Notes: a model not told the origin generated them from the letters alone. A stretch of 44,252 bases of DNA from Xenorhabdus khoisanae (GCF_001037465.1 NZ_LFCV01000005.1:1-44252); one strand, 5' to 3'; positions 31,418 to 39,118 are shown, counted from the first letter of the stretch. Numbers and translations: made by a program.

Positions 31418-31789
31418 ATGACTATTAAAAATATCAGACAGCAACGTCTAAGAACTTGGTTTTCCGACAAAACTCTTCCTGAAAAAGAGAAGAGTTATTT
31501 ATCACAGCTTATGAACGGTAAGGCATCTTTTGGTGAAAAGGCGGCGAGACGATTAGAAAAGGACTATCACATGCCAGAAGGCTATCTGGATGCGGGTGCG
31601 AACGATGCAGATATAATAGATCCGCTGCAAGTTACCTTAACACCTAGACAAAAAATTCTGTTGGAATTGTTCGAAGAATTGCCAGAGAGTGAAGCTACTG
31701 CTCTGATAAAAAATCTTGAGGAGAAAAAACAGCACTATGATAATTTGCTAGAAGAATTATTACATAAAAAAAAGCAAAAGAAAGCATAG
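31418..31789 (+). CDS. RacR-like prophage repressor without protease domain
   Basis: About 123 residues from ATG 31418 (MTIKNIRQQRLRTWF). The frame is open upstream to 31352. Residues 1-55 resemble a repressor HTH (E-K-E-K-S-Y-L-S-Q-L-M-N-G-K-A-S-F-G-E-K-A-A-R-R-L-E). The rest is a short helical, charged tail with no S24 Ser/Lys peptidase, so induction would not follow classical RecA-driven self-cleavage. It diverges from ydaS across the operator array. No good ribosome site is visible (GGA is 16 bases away). Confidence 0.82.
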   Translation: MTIKNIRQQRLRTWFSDKTLPEKEKSYLSQLMNGKASFGEKAARRLEKDYHMPEGYLDAGANDADIIDPLQVTLTPRQKILLELFEELPESEATALIKNLEEKKQHYDNLLEELLHKKKQKKA

Positions 31790-32043
31790 GAAAGAGTCAT
31801 ACTCTGACTTTTTCCTTTTTTATCAATTAGATAATTATTTCACAGACAGTCTTATTTCCAAATATCTCTACTCATAATTAATTAGCTGAATAGATAGACT
31901 TACAGCTACCTACAACTAAACCTACCCTATATTTTCCTCAACAAAAACAAATACAGCCCCTCAACTGAAAAAATATATTCAATAAAAATCAATTAATTAA
32001 TCCATGAATACCGACCAATAACTCCTCATTGTTTAATCTTTAC

Positions 32044-32072
32044 TTTACTTTTAGTTTATTAATTACTAAACT
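32044..32072 (+). promoter_or_regulatory. Early promoter pL with operator palindrome
   Basis: TTTACT (32044-32049), 17-bp spacer, TAAACT (32067-32072). The spacer and -10 hold TTTAGT-N9-ACTAAA, the same arms as the operators at pR, and the -10 box is identical to that of pR. It would drive the plus-strand early operon. Confidence 0.6.
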
Positions 32073-32348
32073 TCATTCCATCAGCAAACAGGCAGGATGC
32101 CCACGAAGTAGCCGCTACCGGCATATGAAGAGGTAGATGATTTGCTCAGACAACACGGCACAGCAGCCGTTTAGGTTTAAATGTTCAAGACCGAATTTAC
32201 CGTTTCAGTTGTCATGAAGGAGGAGAACCGCAGCGCTCATTATGACCTGCCATGATTACCACTTGATGACAACTGGCTTTTATCCCAACACCAGGGGATA
32301 CAGTTAGAAAGAGACCAATCACCATTAGAGTGATGCACCAAAGAGGCA

Positions 32349-32459
32349 ACTAAACCGGTCGTCAGCCTTGACCAGGGTAAAGCGACGCTGGATAGCGTAA
32401 CCAGCACCTTTTAGTTCGGAGACCATCTCATCGACATGATGATACGTAAGCGGCAATAA
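32349..32459 (+). pseudogene. Decayed small early gene
   Basis: Within the 850-bp gap 31790-32642 one frame reads A-T-K-P-V-V-S-L-D-Q-G-K-A-T-L-D-S-V-T-S-T-F, a TAG at 32412, then F-G-D-H-L-I-D-M-M-I-R-K-R-Q and TAA. It has no start codon, but the bases before it (AAAGAGGCAACTAAACC) look like the shared leader fused to a coding start with the ATG lost. Other protein-like scraps lie just upstream (E-E-V-D-D-L-L-R-Q-H-G-T-A-A-V near 32130; a 24-codon frame near 32180). Probably remnants of early genes. Confidence 0.4.
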
Positions 32460-32469
32460 GTAACCTGAC

Positions 32470-32530
32470 TGCCCGGAAAGACGGGCACTTTATTACAGAC
32501 GTAAAAAAACCCACCGAAGTGGGTTCTTTT
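32470..32530 (+). terminator. Two hairpins in the pL leader
   Basis: TGCCCG-GAAAGA-CGGGCA (32470-32487) is followed by ACTTTATT. AACCCAC-CGAA-GTGGGTT (32508-32525) is followed by CTTTT and preceded by seven A, so it could act in both directions. They would stop pL transcription early unless antiterminated. Confidence 0.6.
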
Positions 32531-32602
32531 ACCCCGAATCGCCGACCAAAGCTATCGGGAGTTCTCAGGGCGGAGACCAATCCGCCCAAAGAGGCAAGAC
32601 CA

Positions 32603-32704
32603 ATGATTACTCATCGATCCACGATAATATATAGGAGTTGCTATGAAAGCACAACCCAAGACGCTCAATGTCACTCTCTACGTCTATGCCAAAGAAGGTT
32701 TTGA
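32603..32704 (+). CDS. Possible leader peptide
   Basis: A 33-codon frame starts at the ATG that directly follows the shared leader AGAGGCAAGACCA (32590-32602). It overlaps the next gene out of frame by 62 bp. The peptide itself (ITHRSTIIYRSCYE...) is not informative. The perfect leader suggests translation, perhaps coupled to the next gene or a remnant of a lost gene start. Confidence 0.35.
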   Translation: MITHRSTIIYRSCYESTTQDAQCHSLRLCQRRF

Positions 32705-32975
32705 TAAACAGGTTGAATTCACCACGCTGACCTGCGAAGCCGAGAACGTGACCTATTGGGGCGCATTAGTGCATCAGCAGGCGGTGGAAATTCCTCTCCC
32801 ATCCATCAACAAATCTGATCTCATCCATGCGCAGATCAACGCACTTAAGGCTGAAAAAGAAAAAGTGTTAGCCACTGCACAACGGGAAGTGAACCGGATT
32901 GAAGACCGCATCCAGTCACTGCTGTGTATCGAAGGTAAACCTGTTTCCACTGCCGATATGGAACTGCCTTATTAA
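32643..32975 (+). CDS. Early phage protein, unknown, coiled-coil end
   Basis: 110 residues; AGGAGTTGCT precedes ATG. The first 60 residues are beta-like (L-N-V-T-L-Y-V-Y-A-K-E-G-F). Residues 65-100 form a coiled coil (I-N-A-L-K-A-E-K-E-K-V-L-A-T-A-Q-R-E-V-N-R-I-E). It opens the recombination operon. No family recognised. Confidence 0.75.
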   Translation: MKAQPKTLNVTLYVYAKEGFDKQVEFTTLTCEAENVTYWGALVHQQAVEIPLPSINKSDLIHAQINALKAEKEKVLATAQREVNRIEDRIQSLLCIEGKPVSTADMELPY

Positions 32976-32988
32976 ACCAGGATGAATT

Positions 32989-33237
32989 ATGCAAAGCATC
33001 AATGATGTGATTGAAATGATTCTGGATGCAGGCTTAGCTGCGGTTGAGCACGAAAATAACAGTGACTTCGTGAACGGGGTAACCCATATCTCCATTCTTG
33101 GCGGAAAGCGGCGGGTGGAATATTACCCGACAACGGGGATGGTTTACTCCAATCCCGTCAAGGGACTTTATTCTACTTTCCGACGTCCCAAAGCCGGCAT
33201 TCGAAGAGCCATCAAACTGGCTAAAACAGGCAATTAA
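32989..33237 (+). CDS. Small early phage protein, unknown
   Basis: 82 residues. The sequence has a helical start (I-N-D-V-I-E-M-I-L-D-A-G-L-A-A-V) and a beta hairpin K-R-R-V-E-Y-Y-P-T-T-G-M-V-Y-S-N. It ends with a basic helix (A-G-I-R-R-A-I-K-L-A-K). ATG follows CCAGGATGAATT, 13 bp after the previous stop. Function unknown. Confidence 0.72.
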   Translation: MQSINDVIEMILDAGLAAVEHENNSDFVNGVTHISILGGKRRVEYYPTTGMVYSNPVKGLYSTFRRPKAGIRRAIKLAKTGN

Positions 33238-33252
33238 CCAGAGGCAAGACCC

Positions 33253-35379
33253 ATGAAAACTTATGTTTGTGTATTTGAGCCGACCCAGGCGGCTCAACAG
33301 GATGGTGCGGTATCTTTAGCCATCGCCCTTGAAGCCAATTCCATCAAAATGGCTAAAGCATTAGCCATCGTTCATCTGGGTGAGGAGTACCCGGAGGACA
33401 TGGATAAATTTAATACTGATACCCCGGTGATTTGTGAAGACCGTGTCGGTTCCCCTCGCCCATCCGTGGGTAAGTTTGATGAGAAGTTTGCGTCTGAATA
33501 TGAATTTGACGGCACAACGTGGAAAGCTAAAGTTGTTGAGCTCGATACCCGAAACGAACTCGCTAACTTTAGCAAAGTGGCCACCATTGTTCGTGTTGCG
33601 GCCATATTGTTATTCAACACCACTGAGCTGACAAACGGACAAATTTCTGATGCGCTGAAATTTGTTCATCAAGGGACGGATCAACCCAAACTGCGCAACA
33701 TCGCCTATGGGTTAGGCGGCATCATAAAAACCTCATTGATGAATGCGGCACAGACACAAAAAATCGTGCGGGCTGTTCAGGAACACTTTTCCTCTGCGAA
33801 GGAGGTTGATTATGAACAAGTCACCCAATTTGGGGAAAAGTGGCTGTCTGGTTCGTACCAAAAACGCGAGTTTGATCATAATTACGCCACGCTGGACTTA
33901 GAAATTGCAATGGCCTTGCTGGACGGTGACTTTGATTGCTGGGAGATCCTCTCACAAGAAATGAGCGCAGCTAAAAAGCTGATGGCCGACCATGATGAAG
34001 CATGGCGACGCTGGTCTACGGCATTTCGTATCAGGACCGATGCTTTATCCATTCCCAGGGAAACACTTTTCAGTGTTGTGCGTGAAGGCAAGCAGCACCC
34101 TGAATTGCTGACCGATGCTGACGCGATGAAGGCATTTTTAAACCGCGCCTTAGGTGACACCAACATCACTGAATTACAGGATGAGCCTAACGAGCCTGCA
34201 TCAATACCAGAAATCTCAGCAGAAAACGTCACTGCCGATGAAGTTGAAACCCAGACAGCGCCCGAAGCCAAAGAGGAAAAAAGCGAAACTAAACCCCGTA
34301 AAACCAGAAAGACCAGACCTGCCAAAAAGGAAACCGTACCGGAAACCGAAGAAATCGCGCCAGAAGCTAATAAAAACGGGCCAAAAATCGAGGAAACCGT
34401 ACCAGAAACTGAGAAAGCTGCACCAAAAACCGAGAAAGATGCACCCAAAACGGCGGCAAATGATGAAATCACCCCATTGCTGCCAGTCAGTGGCCAGAAC
34501 GCCAGTAATGATAATTTCCAGCACCGTGCCGATCTGCTCGAAGAAACCATCAAGGCACAGGGTAATCAACAGCAGGCCAATCTGCATATCTGGAAAGCGG
34601 TTCAGCGTACCGATCCCCGCTTTACCAAACCATTGGAAGGCATGGGCTATAGCGGTACCAGTATTAACAGTAACTATATGTTGATGCGGGCCACTGAAAT
34701 ATTTGGCCCAATTGGTAAAGGCTGGGGCTATGACATTCTGGAAGAAAAATCTATCGACGGCATTCCCATGACTGAACCCGTTCTGGATGAGCGTCATAAA
34801 CAGATAGCCACCCGCTTTTTACGTGATGGCGACGGTTCACTTATTTTTACCCAGAATCACTCTATCAAGATCTTGTTTTGGTATGTGAATGAACAAGGGG
34901 AACGGGGCGAGTTCACCAGTTATGGCGCTACACCCTATCGCTATCAGTCAACTTATGGCCCTAAAGCTGACGGTGAAGTACTGAAAAAATCCCTGACGGA
35001 TGCCATTAAAAAAGCCTTATCCATGCTGGGATTCAGTGCTGATGTCTTTATGGGCATGCATGATAACCCGGAATATCTGGCAGAAAACAAAATCGAATTC
35101 GGTATCAAGGCCGCCAGTGACAAAGCTGAAGACCTCACCCGTTTGCGTAAAGAGCTGGACGAGAAGTTTGCCCGCAACACCGAAACCATGAAAACGGCGA
35201 TCACTAAAAATGAGCTCAGGGGCATTGCATCCACGCTCACCCGTGAAATCGACGTGCATCTCAAGAACGCGAAGTCGCTTGGTGACAAAGAGTATGAACG
35301 CTACCTGTCAGGCCGCTTACGCCGTTTAACTGAAATCGAGAAAGACTGTTTAACCCAACTAAAAGAGGCAAACCCATGA
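33253..35379 (+). CDS. Recombination protein: RecE-N-like region plus Rad52-type annealing domain
   Basis: 708 residues; ATG follows the leader AGAGGCAAGACCC. Residues 1-100 have the shape of the non-catalytic N-terminus of Rac RecE (two beta/helix units, E-K-F-A-S-E-Y-E-F-D-G-T-T-W-K-A-K). Residues 100-310 are mostly helical. Residues about 310-415 are a Lys/Glu/Pro linker with degenerate P-E-T-E-K-A-A-P repeats. Residues about 450-615 resemble Rad52-superfamily single-strand annealing proteins: I-F-G-P-I-G-K-G-W-G-Y-D-I and K-K-S-L-T-D-A-I-K-K-A-L-S-M-L-G-F-S-A-D-V-F-M-G. A helical tail follows. No exonuclease motif is evident. Assignment is by pattern. Confidence 0.65.
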   Translation: MKTYVCVFEPTQAAQQDGAVSLAIALEANSIKMAKALAIVHLGEEYPEDMDKFNTDTPVICEDRVGSPRPSVGKFDEKFASEYEFDGTTWKAKVVELDTRNELANFSKVATIVRVAAILLFNTTELTNGQISDALKFVHQGTDQPKLRNIAYGLGGIIKTSLMNAAQTQKIVRAVQEHFSSAKEVDYEQVTQFGEKWLSGSYQKREFDHNYATLDLEIAMALLDGDFDCWEILSQEMSAAKKLMADHDEAWRRWSTAFRIRTDALSIPRETLFSVVREGKQHPELLTDADAMKAFLNRALGDTNITELQDEPNEPASIPEISAENVTADEVETQTAPEAKEEKSETKPRKTRKTRPAKKETVPETEEIAPEANKNGPKIEETVPETEKAAPKTEKDAPKTAANDEITPLLPVSGQNASNDNFQHRADLLEETIKAQGNQQQANLHIWKAVQRTDPRFTKPLEGMGYSGTSINSNYMLMRATEIFGPIGKGWGYDILEEKSIDGIPMTEPVLDERHKQIATRFLRDGDGSLIFTQNHSIKILFWYVNEQGERGEFTSYGATPYRYQSTYGPKADGEVLKKSLTDAIKKALSMLGFSADVFMGMHDNPEYLAENKIEFGIKAASDKAEDLTRLRKELDEKFARNTETMKTAITKNELRGIASTLTREIDVHLKNAKSLGDKEYERYLSGRLRRLTEIEKDCLTQLKEANP

Positions 35380-35873
35380 CCACGACCGCTATTGCATTAG
35401 CCGCTGATTATGATCAGCTGCAAAAACTGATAGCCACCGGCGAATTTTCGCCGGAAGCCATCGCTGACACCCTTGAAGGTCTCGAAGGTGCTTTAGGTGA
35501 CAAACTGGATGCCGTTATGATCCATGTTCGTAACCTTGAAGGACAGGCCAGAACGCTGGACGACGAAGCCAAGAGATTGGCCGAACGTAAAAAATCCTTT
35601 GAGGGTCAGGTCAAACACCTTAAGAAATATGTGCTGGATTGCTTACTGAAAGCAGAACTGAACAGCCTTAAGACCACGAAAAATACCTTCAGTGCGCGTC
35701 AGGGCGTCGCCAGAGTCATTATCGATAATGAGATGTTATTGCCCGATGAATTAGTGGATGTTCAGACCATTACCGCACCGGATAAAAAAGCCATCAAAGA
35801 GGCTATTGAACGTGGCGAAGTTGTGCCGGGCGCGCATATTGAAATCGGGGAAAGAAGTTTGCAGGTTCGTTAA
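35376..35873 (+). CDS. Gp157-family phage protein
   Basis: 165 residues matching Siphovirus Gp157: a coiled coil (residues about 45-90, E-A-K-R-L-A-E-R-K-K-S-F-E-G-Q-V), then A-E-L-N-S-L-K-T-T-K-N-T-F-S-A-R and the acidic/Pro P-D-E-L-V end with P-G-A-H-I-E. The family occurs with annealing proteins in phage recombination operons and has been linked to phage resistance in streptococci; its action is unknown. ATG overlaps the upstream stop and follows the shared leader variant AGAGGCAAACCC. Confidence 0.87.
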   Translation: MTTTAIALAADYDQLQKLIATGEFSPEAIADTLEGLEGALGDKLDAVMIHVRNLEGQARTLDDEAKRLAERKKSFEGQVKHLKKYVLDCLLKAELNSLKTTKNTFSARQGVARVIIDNEMLLPDELVDVQTITAPDKKAIKEAIERGEVVPGAHIEIGERSLQVR

Positions 35874-35916
35874 CCATCAGTTTATGCCCGATGATTCGGG
35901 CATTACGGAGGACATT

Positions 35917-36096
35917 ATGGCAGCAAGACTTGAAGTCAGTATCTTTTATAACGAAGAAATTGGGCAGTGCGAAGTGACCTGGTCGGCAGACAGAACCGAA
36001 GATTTTTCGCCCATGGAAAAGGCCACCCTGGAACAACTGGAAACTGCCCTGATAAACCAACTCAGTGCGGGTTCCCGTAACGGTCAATTACATTGA
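35917..36096 (+). CDS. Small early phage protein, unknown
   Basis: 59 residues from ATG 35917, preceded by the strong site CGGAGGACATT. The frame is open upstream to 35758 inside the Gp157 gene, which is not the real start. Sequence: a beta start (L-E-V-S-I-F-Y-N-E-E-I-G-Q-C-E-V-T-W) and a C-terminal helix. Unknown function. Confidence 0.75.
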   Translation: MAARLEVSIFYNEEIGQCEVTWSADRTEDFSPMEKATLEQLETALINQLSAGSRNGQLH

Positions 36097-36109
36097 GGGA
36101 GTAAACATC

Positions 36110-36340
36110 ATGAAAAATACGCTTGAAGATTTGAATAACCATCTTTTTGCGCAATTAGAACGGTTGTCTGACGAAGATCTTTCCAACGAAGTGTTAGAAA
36201 CGGAAATCCGGCGGGCAAAAGCCATTTCTGATGTGGCCACCCAAATCGTCGGCAACGGACACCTGGCGCTTAAAGTTCAAAAGGCCCTGGGTAATCATGA
36301 AATCAAGTCCGCCCCCAAATATCTGGAGGGCCGATCATGA
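36110..36340 (+). CDS. Small helical early phage protein
   Basis: 76 residues from ATG 36110 (MKNTLEDLNNHLFAQLERL), with GAGGGAG upstream. The pattern L-E-D-L-N-N-H-L-F and R-A-K-A-I-S-D-V-A is shared by a common family of small early phage proteins of unknown role. It overlaps the HNH gene by 4 bp (ATGA). Confidence 0.8.
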   Translation: MKNTLEDLNNHLFAQLERLSDEDLSNEVLETEIRRAKAISDVATQIVGNGHLALKVQKALGNHEIKSAPKYLEGRS

Positions 36341-36960
36341 GCCAGAGATTTGTGTATTCCCCTGAAATGGAAAGCTGGATGAAAGCCAACTACCTGTTGC
36401 CATTAAACGAACTGACCACCCGGTTCAACCACGCTTTTTCTGTTAACCGCTCTAACGAAGCGATTAATGGTTTAAGAAAAAGACTGGGATTGCGTACAGG
36501 CCGCAGCGGACAATTCCGCACAGGAAACCGCCCTGCTAATGCCGGTACCAAAGGATTAACCAGGCCCAATGCCGGTTCATTTAAGAAAGGTCAGCCGGCA
36601 TGGAATAAACGTCCGGTAGGCACGGAGCGGATAACTCGTGAGGGTTATACCGAAATAAAAGTGGCTGACCCCAATATCTGGCGGCATAAACACCATGTTA
36701 TTTGGGAAGCACATCATGGCAAACGCCCCACGGGAACTATCCTGACCTTTAAAGATGGCAACCCGCAAAATTGCCAGATTGATAACTTATTGATGCTCAC
36801 GAACAAGGAACATGGCGTCATAAACAATTTCTATCACGCCGTATCCATACAACATAAACCCACCGCCATTAATCTGGCACGGATAAAAATAGCCGTAGCT
36901 AAACAAAGCCAGAAAATCAGACCAAATCGCAGTATAAAAAGAGGCCAGACCCATGCTTAA
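36337..36960 (+). CDS. HNH endonuclease
   Basis: 207 residues. Residues 1-50 resemble a DNA-binding helical start; 55-90 are a Gly/Arg/Lys-rich linker. The nuclease core is W-R-H-K-H-H-V-I-W-E-A-H-H-G, then F-K-D-G-N-P-Q-N-C-Q-I-D-N-L, the HNH_3-type pattern seen in homing and early phage endonucleases. It sits inside an operon and does not interrupt a gene, so it may be a free-standing homing enzyme. Confidence 0.88.
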   Translation: MSQRFVYSPEMESWMKANYLLPLNELTTRFNHAFSVNRSNEAINGLRKRLGLRTGRSGQFRTGNRPANAGTKGLTRPNAGSFKKGQPAWNKRPVGTERITREGYTEIKVADPNIWRHKHHVIWEAHHGKRPTGTILTFKDGNPQNCQIDNLLMLTNKEHGVINNFYHAVSIQHKPTAINLARIKIAVAKQSQKIRPNRSIKRGQTHA

Positions 36961-37135
36961 ACATCAACATAAACGTTACCATCCCATCAGACTCACCCTG
37001 CCCGATGGTACAAGCGGTCAAATCATCACTGACCGCCGCTGCGCCGTCTTCTACGACTTCCCGCCCGAAGTCAAAATCGAGCCGGTTGAGCGCACTGAAC
37101 CCGACAGTCCATCTTCCGCCCGTAAAACTGATTAA
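36953..37135 (+). CDS. Small early phage protein, unknown
   Basis: 60 residues. ATG follows the leader variant AGAGGCCAGACCC inside the end of the HNH gene. The sequence has a short beta start (R-L-T-L-P-D-G-T-S-G-Q-I-I) and a charged Pro/Ser tail. No known function. Confidence 0.65.
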   Translation: MLKHQHKRYHPIRLTLPDGTSGQIITDRRCAVFYDFPPEVKIEPVERTEPDSPSSARKTD

Positions 37136-37201
37136 GCCTAATCAGAAACTTGGCCATGTAATGACTAGCATGATGGGACATCCACTGAACGGAGCACCAT
37201 C

Positions 37202-37399
37202 ATGCAGCCCTGGCAACCGGGACAACAACTATTAACTAACTTCGATATCAAACTGGGACGATTAGCGGCCAGTGTCAAAAACACGCCCTGCAGTCAGGCC
37301 GAGATTACCCGCGCCTGTGACACCGCTGATCTGTTCATTCTATTGATGATGAGGCAAGACCAAGACCATGGAAATAAATCGCGACATTATCACCGATGA
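37202..37399 (+). CDS. Small early phage protein, unknown
   Basis: 65 residues from ATG 37202, with CGGAGCACCATC before it. Residues 10-50 are helical (F-D-I-K-L-G-R-L-A-A-S-V, Q-A-E-I-T-R-A-C-D-T-A-D-L-F-I). Its last 11 codons overlap the DUF4224 gene and read through that gene's leader. Moderate support only. Confidence 0.55.
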   Translation: MQPWQPGQQLLTNFDIKLGRLAASVKNTPCSQAEITRACDTADLFILLMMRQDQDHGNKSRHYHR

Positions 37400-37586
37400 A
37401 GAAATGGAAGAACTGACTGGGTATCAAATCCCTTCCAAACAATGTGAAGTACTGGCCAAACATGGCATTTTCTTTATCGCGCGCCAAGACAATAAACCCA
37501 GAACAACCTGGACGCATTTTAACAACCCTATGATTGCCACCCGTTACTCTAAGCCTGCCGAAGAGCCCGATTTCGAGAACATGTAA
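37368..37586 (+). CDS. DUF4224 protein, possible excisionase
   Basis: 72 residues. I-T-D-E-E-M-E-E-L-T-G-Y-Q-I-P-S-K-Q-C-E-V-L, then H-G-I-F-F and R-T-T-W-T-H-F-N-N-P is the DUF4224 pattern. Genes of this family lie directly upstream of tyrosine integrases, here by 2 bp, and are thought to act as recombination directionality factors. ATG follows the shared leader AGGCAAGACCAAGACC. Confidence 0.83.
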   Translation: MEINRDIITDEEMEELTGYQIPSKQCEVLAKHGIFFIARQDNKPRTTWTHFNNPMIATRYSKPAEEPDFENM

Positions 37587-37588
37587 TT

Positions 37589-38617
37589 ATGGCCAGAACA
37601 AGGAAGAACGCCGCCGATGCTAAGTTACCCAAACGGGTCTATCGGGGAAAAACCAAATTTGAATTTCATCCGGCCAGAGGAGGATCGATTTCCCTCTGTC
37701 CTCTGGACGCCCCGCTTTCAGTTATCTGGGCGGAATATGAAAAAGTTATCAGTGACATGTCACGAGAGGAAAACACCGTGTCAGAGTTAATCAAACAATT
37801 TCTGGCTTCAGCCACGTTTCAGGATCTGGCCACAGATACTAAAAAAGATTATCGGAAATATGCCAACAAGCTGACCCCTGTGTTCGGGAAAATGGCACCG
37901 GACAATGTGAAACCTGAACACGTCAGAAAATACATGGACAAACGCGGCCTGAAGAGCAGAACGCAGGCCAACCGCGAGAAAACTTTCTTTTCCCGGGTCT
38001 ACAAATGGGGCTATGAGCGGGGCATGGTCAAAGGCAATCCGTGTAAGGGCGTGAAACAATACAAGGAGAAAGCGCGAGAACGGTATATCACCGATGCTGA
38101 ATATAATGCGCTTTATTCCGTCGCCCCTGCCGTTGTTAGAATGGCAATGGAACTGGCTTATTTATGTTGTGCACGACAAGCCGATGTTTTGTCACTCACC
38201 CGCGCACAGTTAATGGAAAAAGGGATCTTTATCCGGCAGGGTAAAACCGGAAAACAACAAATTAAGGCCTGGACGAAACGCTTAAAAGAGGCGGTAAAAC
38301 TGAGTGACACCTTAATTACCGAGCCGGGTATTGTCAGTATGTATGTGATTTGTCAGGCCACGGGGCATAAATATACCCGTGATGGTTTTAACAGCCGCTG
38401 GAAGAAAGCAAGAAATATCGCGAAAGAAACTTTTCCAGAATTGGATTTTAACTTCACGTTTCATGATTTAAAGGCGAAAGGGGTTTCAGATCTGGACGGT
38501 ACGCTGGCAGAGAAGCAGGTGATTTCGGGTCATAAAAATATTACCCAGACGGCAAGATACGACAGAAAAATTGAAGTGGTTCCGGTTGTTGGCGGACAAC
38601 ACACCGAAGGATATTAG
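37589..38617 (+). CDS. int: Tyrosine integrase
   Basis: 342 residues. Residues about 55-150 are the core-binding domain (S-E-L-I-K-Q-F-L-A-S-A-T-F). The catalytic part has A-R-Q-A-D-V-L-S-L (Arg I), K-T-G-K-Q (Lys), H-D-L-K-A-K-G (His; the usual second Arg is Lys), S-G-H-K (His III) and T-A-R-Y-D-R (Tyr). The gene ends about 110 bp from the 3' end of tRNA-Leu, so it fits integration there. H-x-x-K instead of H-x-x-R also occurs in a known subgroup of prophage integrases. Confidence 0.92.
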   Translation: MARTRKNAADAKLPKRVYRGKTKFEFHPARGGSISLCPLDAPLSVIWAEYEKVISDMSREENTVSELIKQFLASATFQDLATDTKKDYRKYANKLTPVFGKMAPDNVKPEHVRKYMDKRGLKSRTQANREKTFFSRVYKWGYERGMVKGNPCKGVKQYKEKARERYITDAEYNALYSVAPAVVRMAMELAYLCCARQADVLSLTRAQLMEKGIFIRQGKTGKQQIKAWTKRLKEAVKLSDTLITEPGIVSMYVICQATGHKYTRDGFNSRWKKARNIAKETFPELDFNFTFHDLKAKGVSDLDGTLAEKQVISGHKNITQTARYDRKIEVVPVVGGQHTEGY

Positions 38618-38660
38618 GCAAAGATATTAGGAAATTATTAGGAATGTGATTTACATCAAA

Positions 38661-38690
38661 GAAAAAAGCCACCGTAAAGGTGGCTCTTTC
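38661..38690. terminator. Bidirectional terminator between int and tRNA-Leu
   Basis: A-GCCACC-GTAAA-GGTGGC-T with TCTTTC on the plus side and a run of six A (T on the minus strand) on the other. It can end both int and the tRNA operon. Confidence 0.8.
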
Positions 38691-38727
38691 TAACCCTAAC
38701 TCACTGTTTTATCAGCAAGTTTTTATA

Positions 38728-38814
38728 TGGTGCCCAGGGCGGGACTTGAACCCGCACAACCTAAAGGTCGAGGGATTTTAAATCCCTTGTGTCTACCGAT
38801 TTCACCACCTGGGC
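38728..38814 (-). tRNA. leuZ: tRNA-Leu (UAA anticodon), prophage insertion site
   Basis: 87 nt including encoded CCA (TGG at 38728-38730 on the plus strand). The anticodon loop holds TTAA with anticodon UAA in the stem GGGATT...AATCCC, a long variable arm, and T-arm GCGGGTTCAAGTCCCGC. It corresponds to E. coli leuZ by place and sequence. Its 3' end faces the prophage, the usual polarity for tRNA attachment sites, and the gene remains intact. Confidence 0.95.
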
Positions 38815-38820
38815 TGAATT

Positions 38821-38894
38821 TGGAGGCGCGTCCCGGAGTCGAACCGAGGTTGACGGATTTGCAATCCGCTGCATGGCCACTCTGCCAACGCGCC
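38821..38894 (-). tRNA. cysT: tRNA-Cys (GCA)
   Basis: 74 nt with encoded CCA. Acceptor stem GGCGCGT/ACGCGCC, anticodon GCA within GGATTGCAAATCC, T-arm GGTTCGACTCC. It is 6 bp upstream of tRNA-Leu in the same operon. Confidence 0.95.
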
Positions 38895-38898
38895 TTTT

Positions 38899-38974
<76 letters not shown>

Positions 38975-39118
38975 TCTTCTTCGAACTTGTTGATTTACTT
39001 AACTTGTTTCGTAAACCTCATGTGCCGTTCGATGCGTTGCATTCTACTTATTTCACGAAATGAGTCAACACAATTATTTAGAAAATCCGTCCGTTCGCTG
39101 ATTTTTGCGTCACTTCGA

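Noticed and set aside
33882-34553. Minus-strand frame rich in Ser/Val opposite the recombination gene
   Set aside because: A shadow of the Lys/Glu/Pro-repeat linker; composition follows from the complementary codons.
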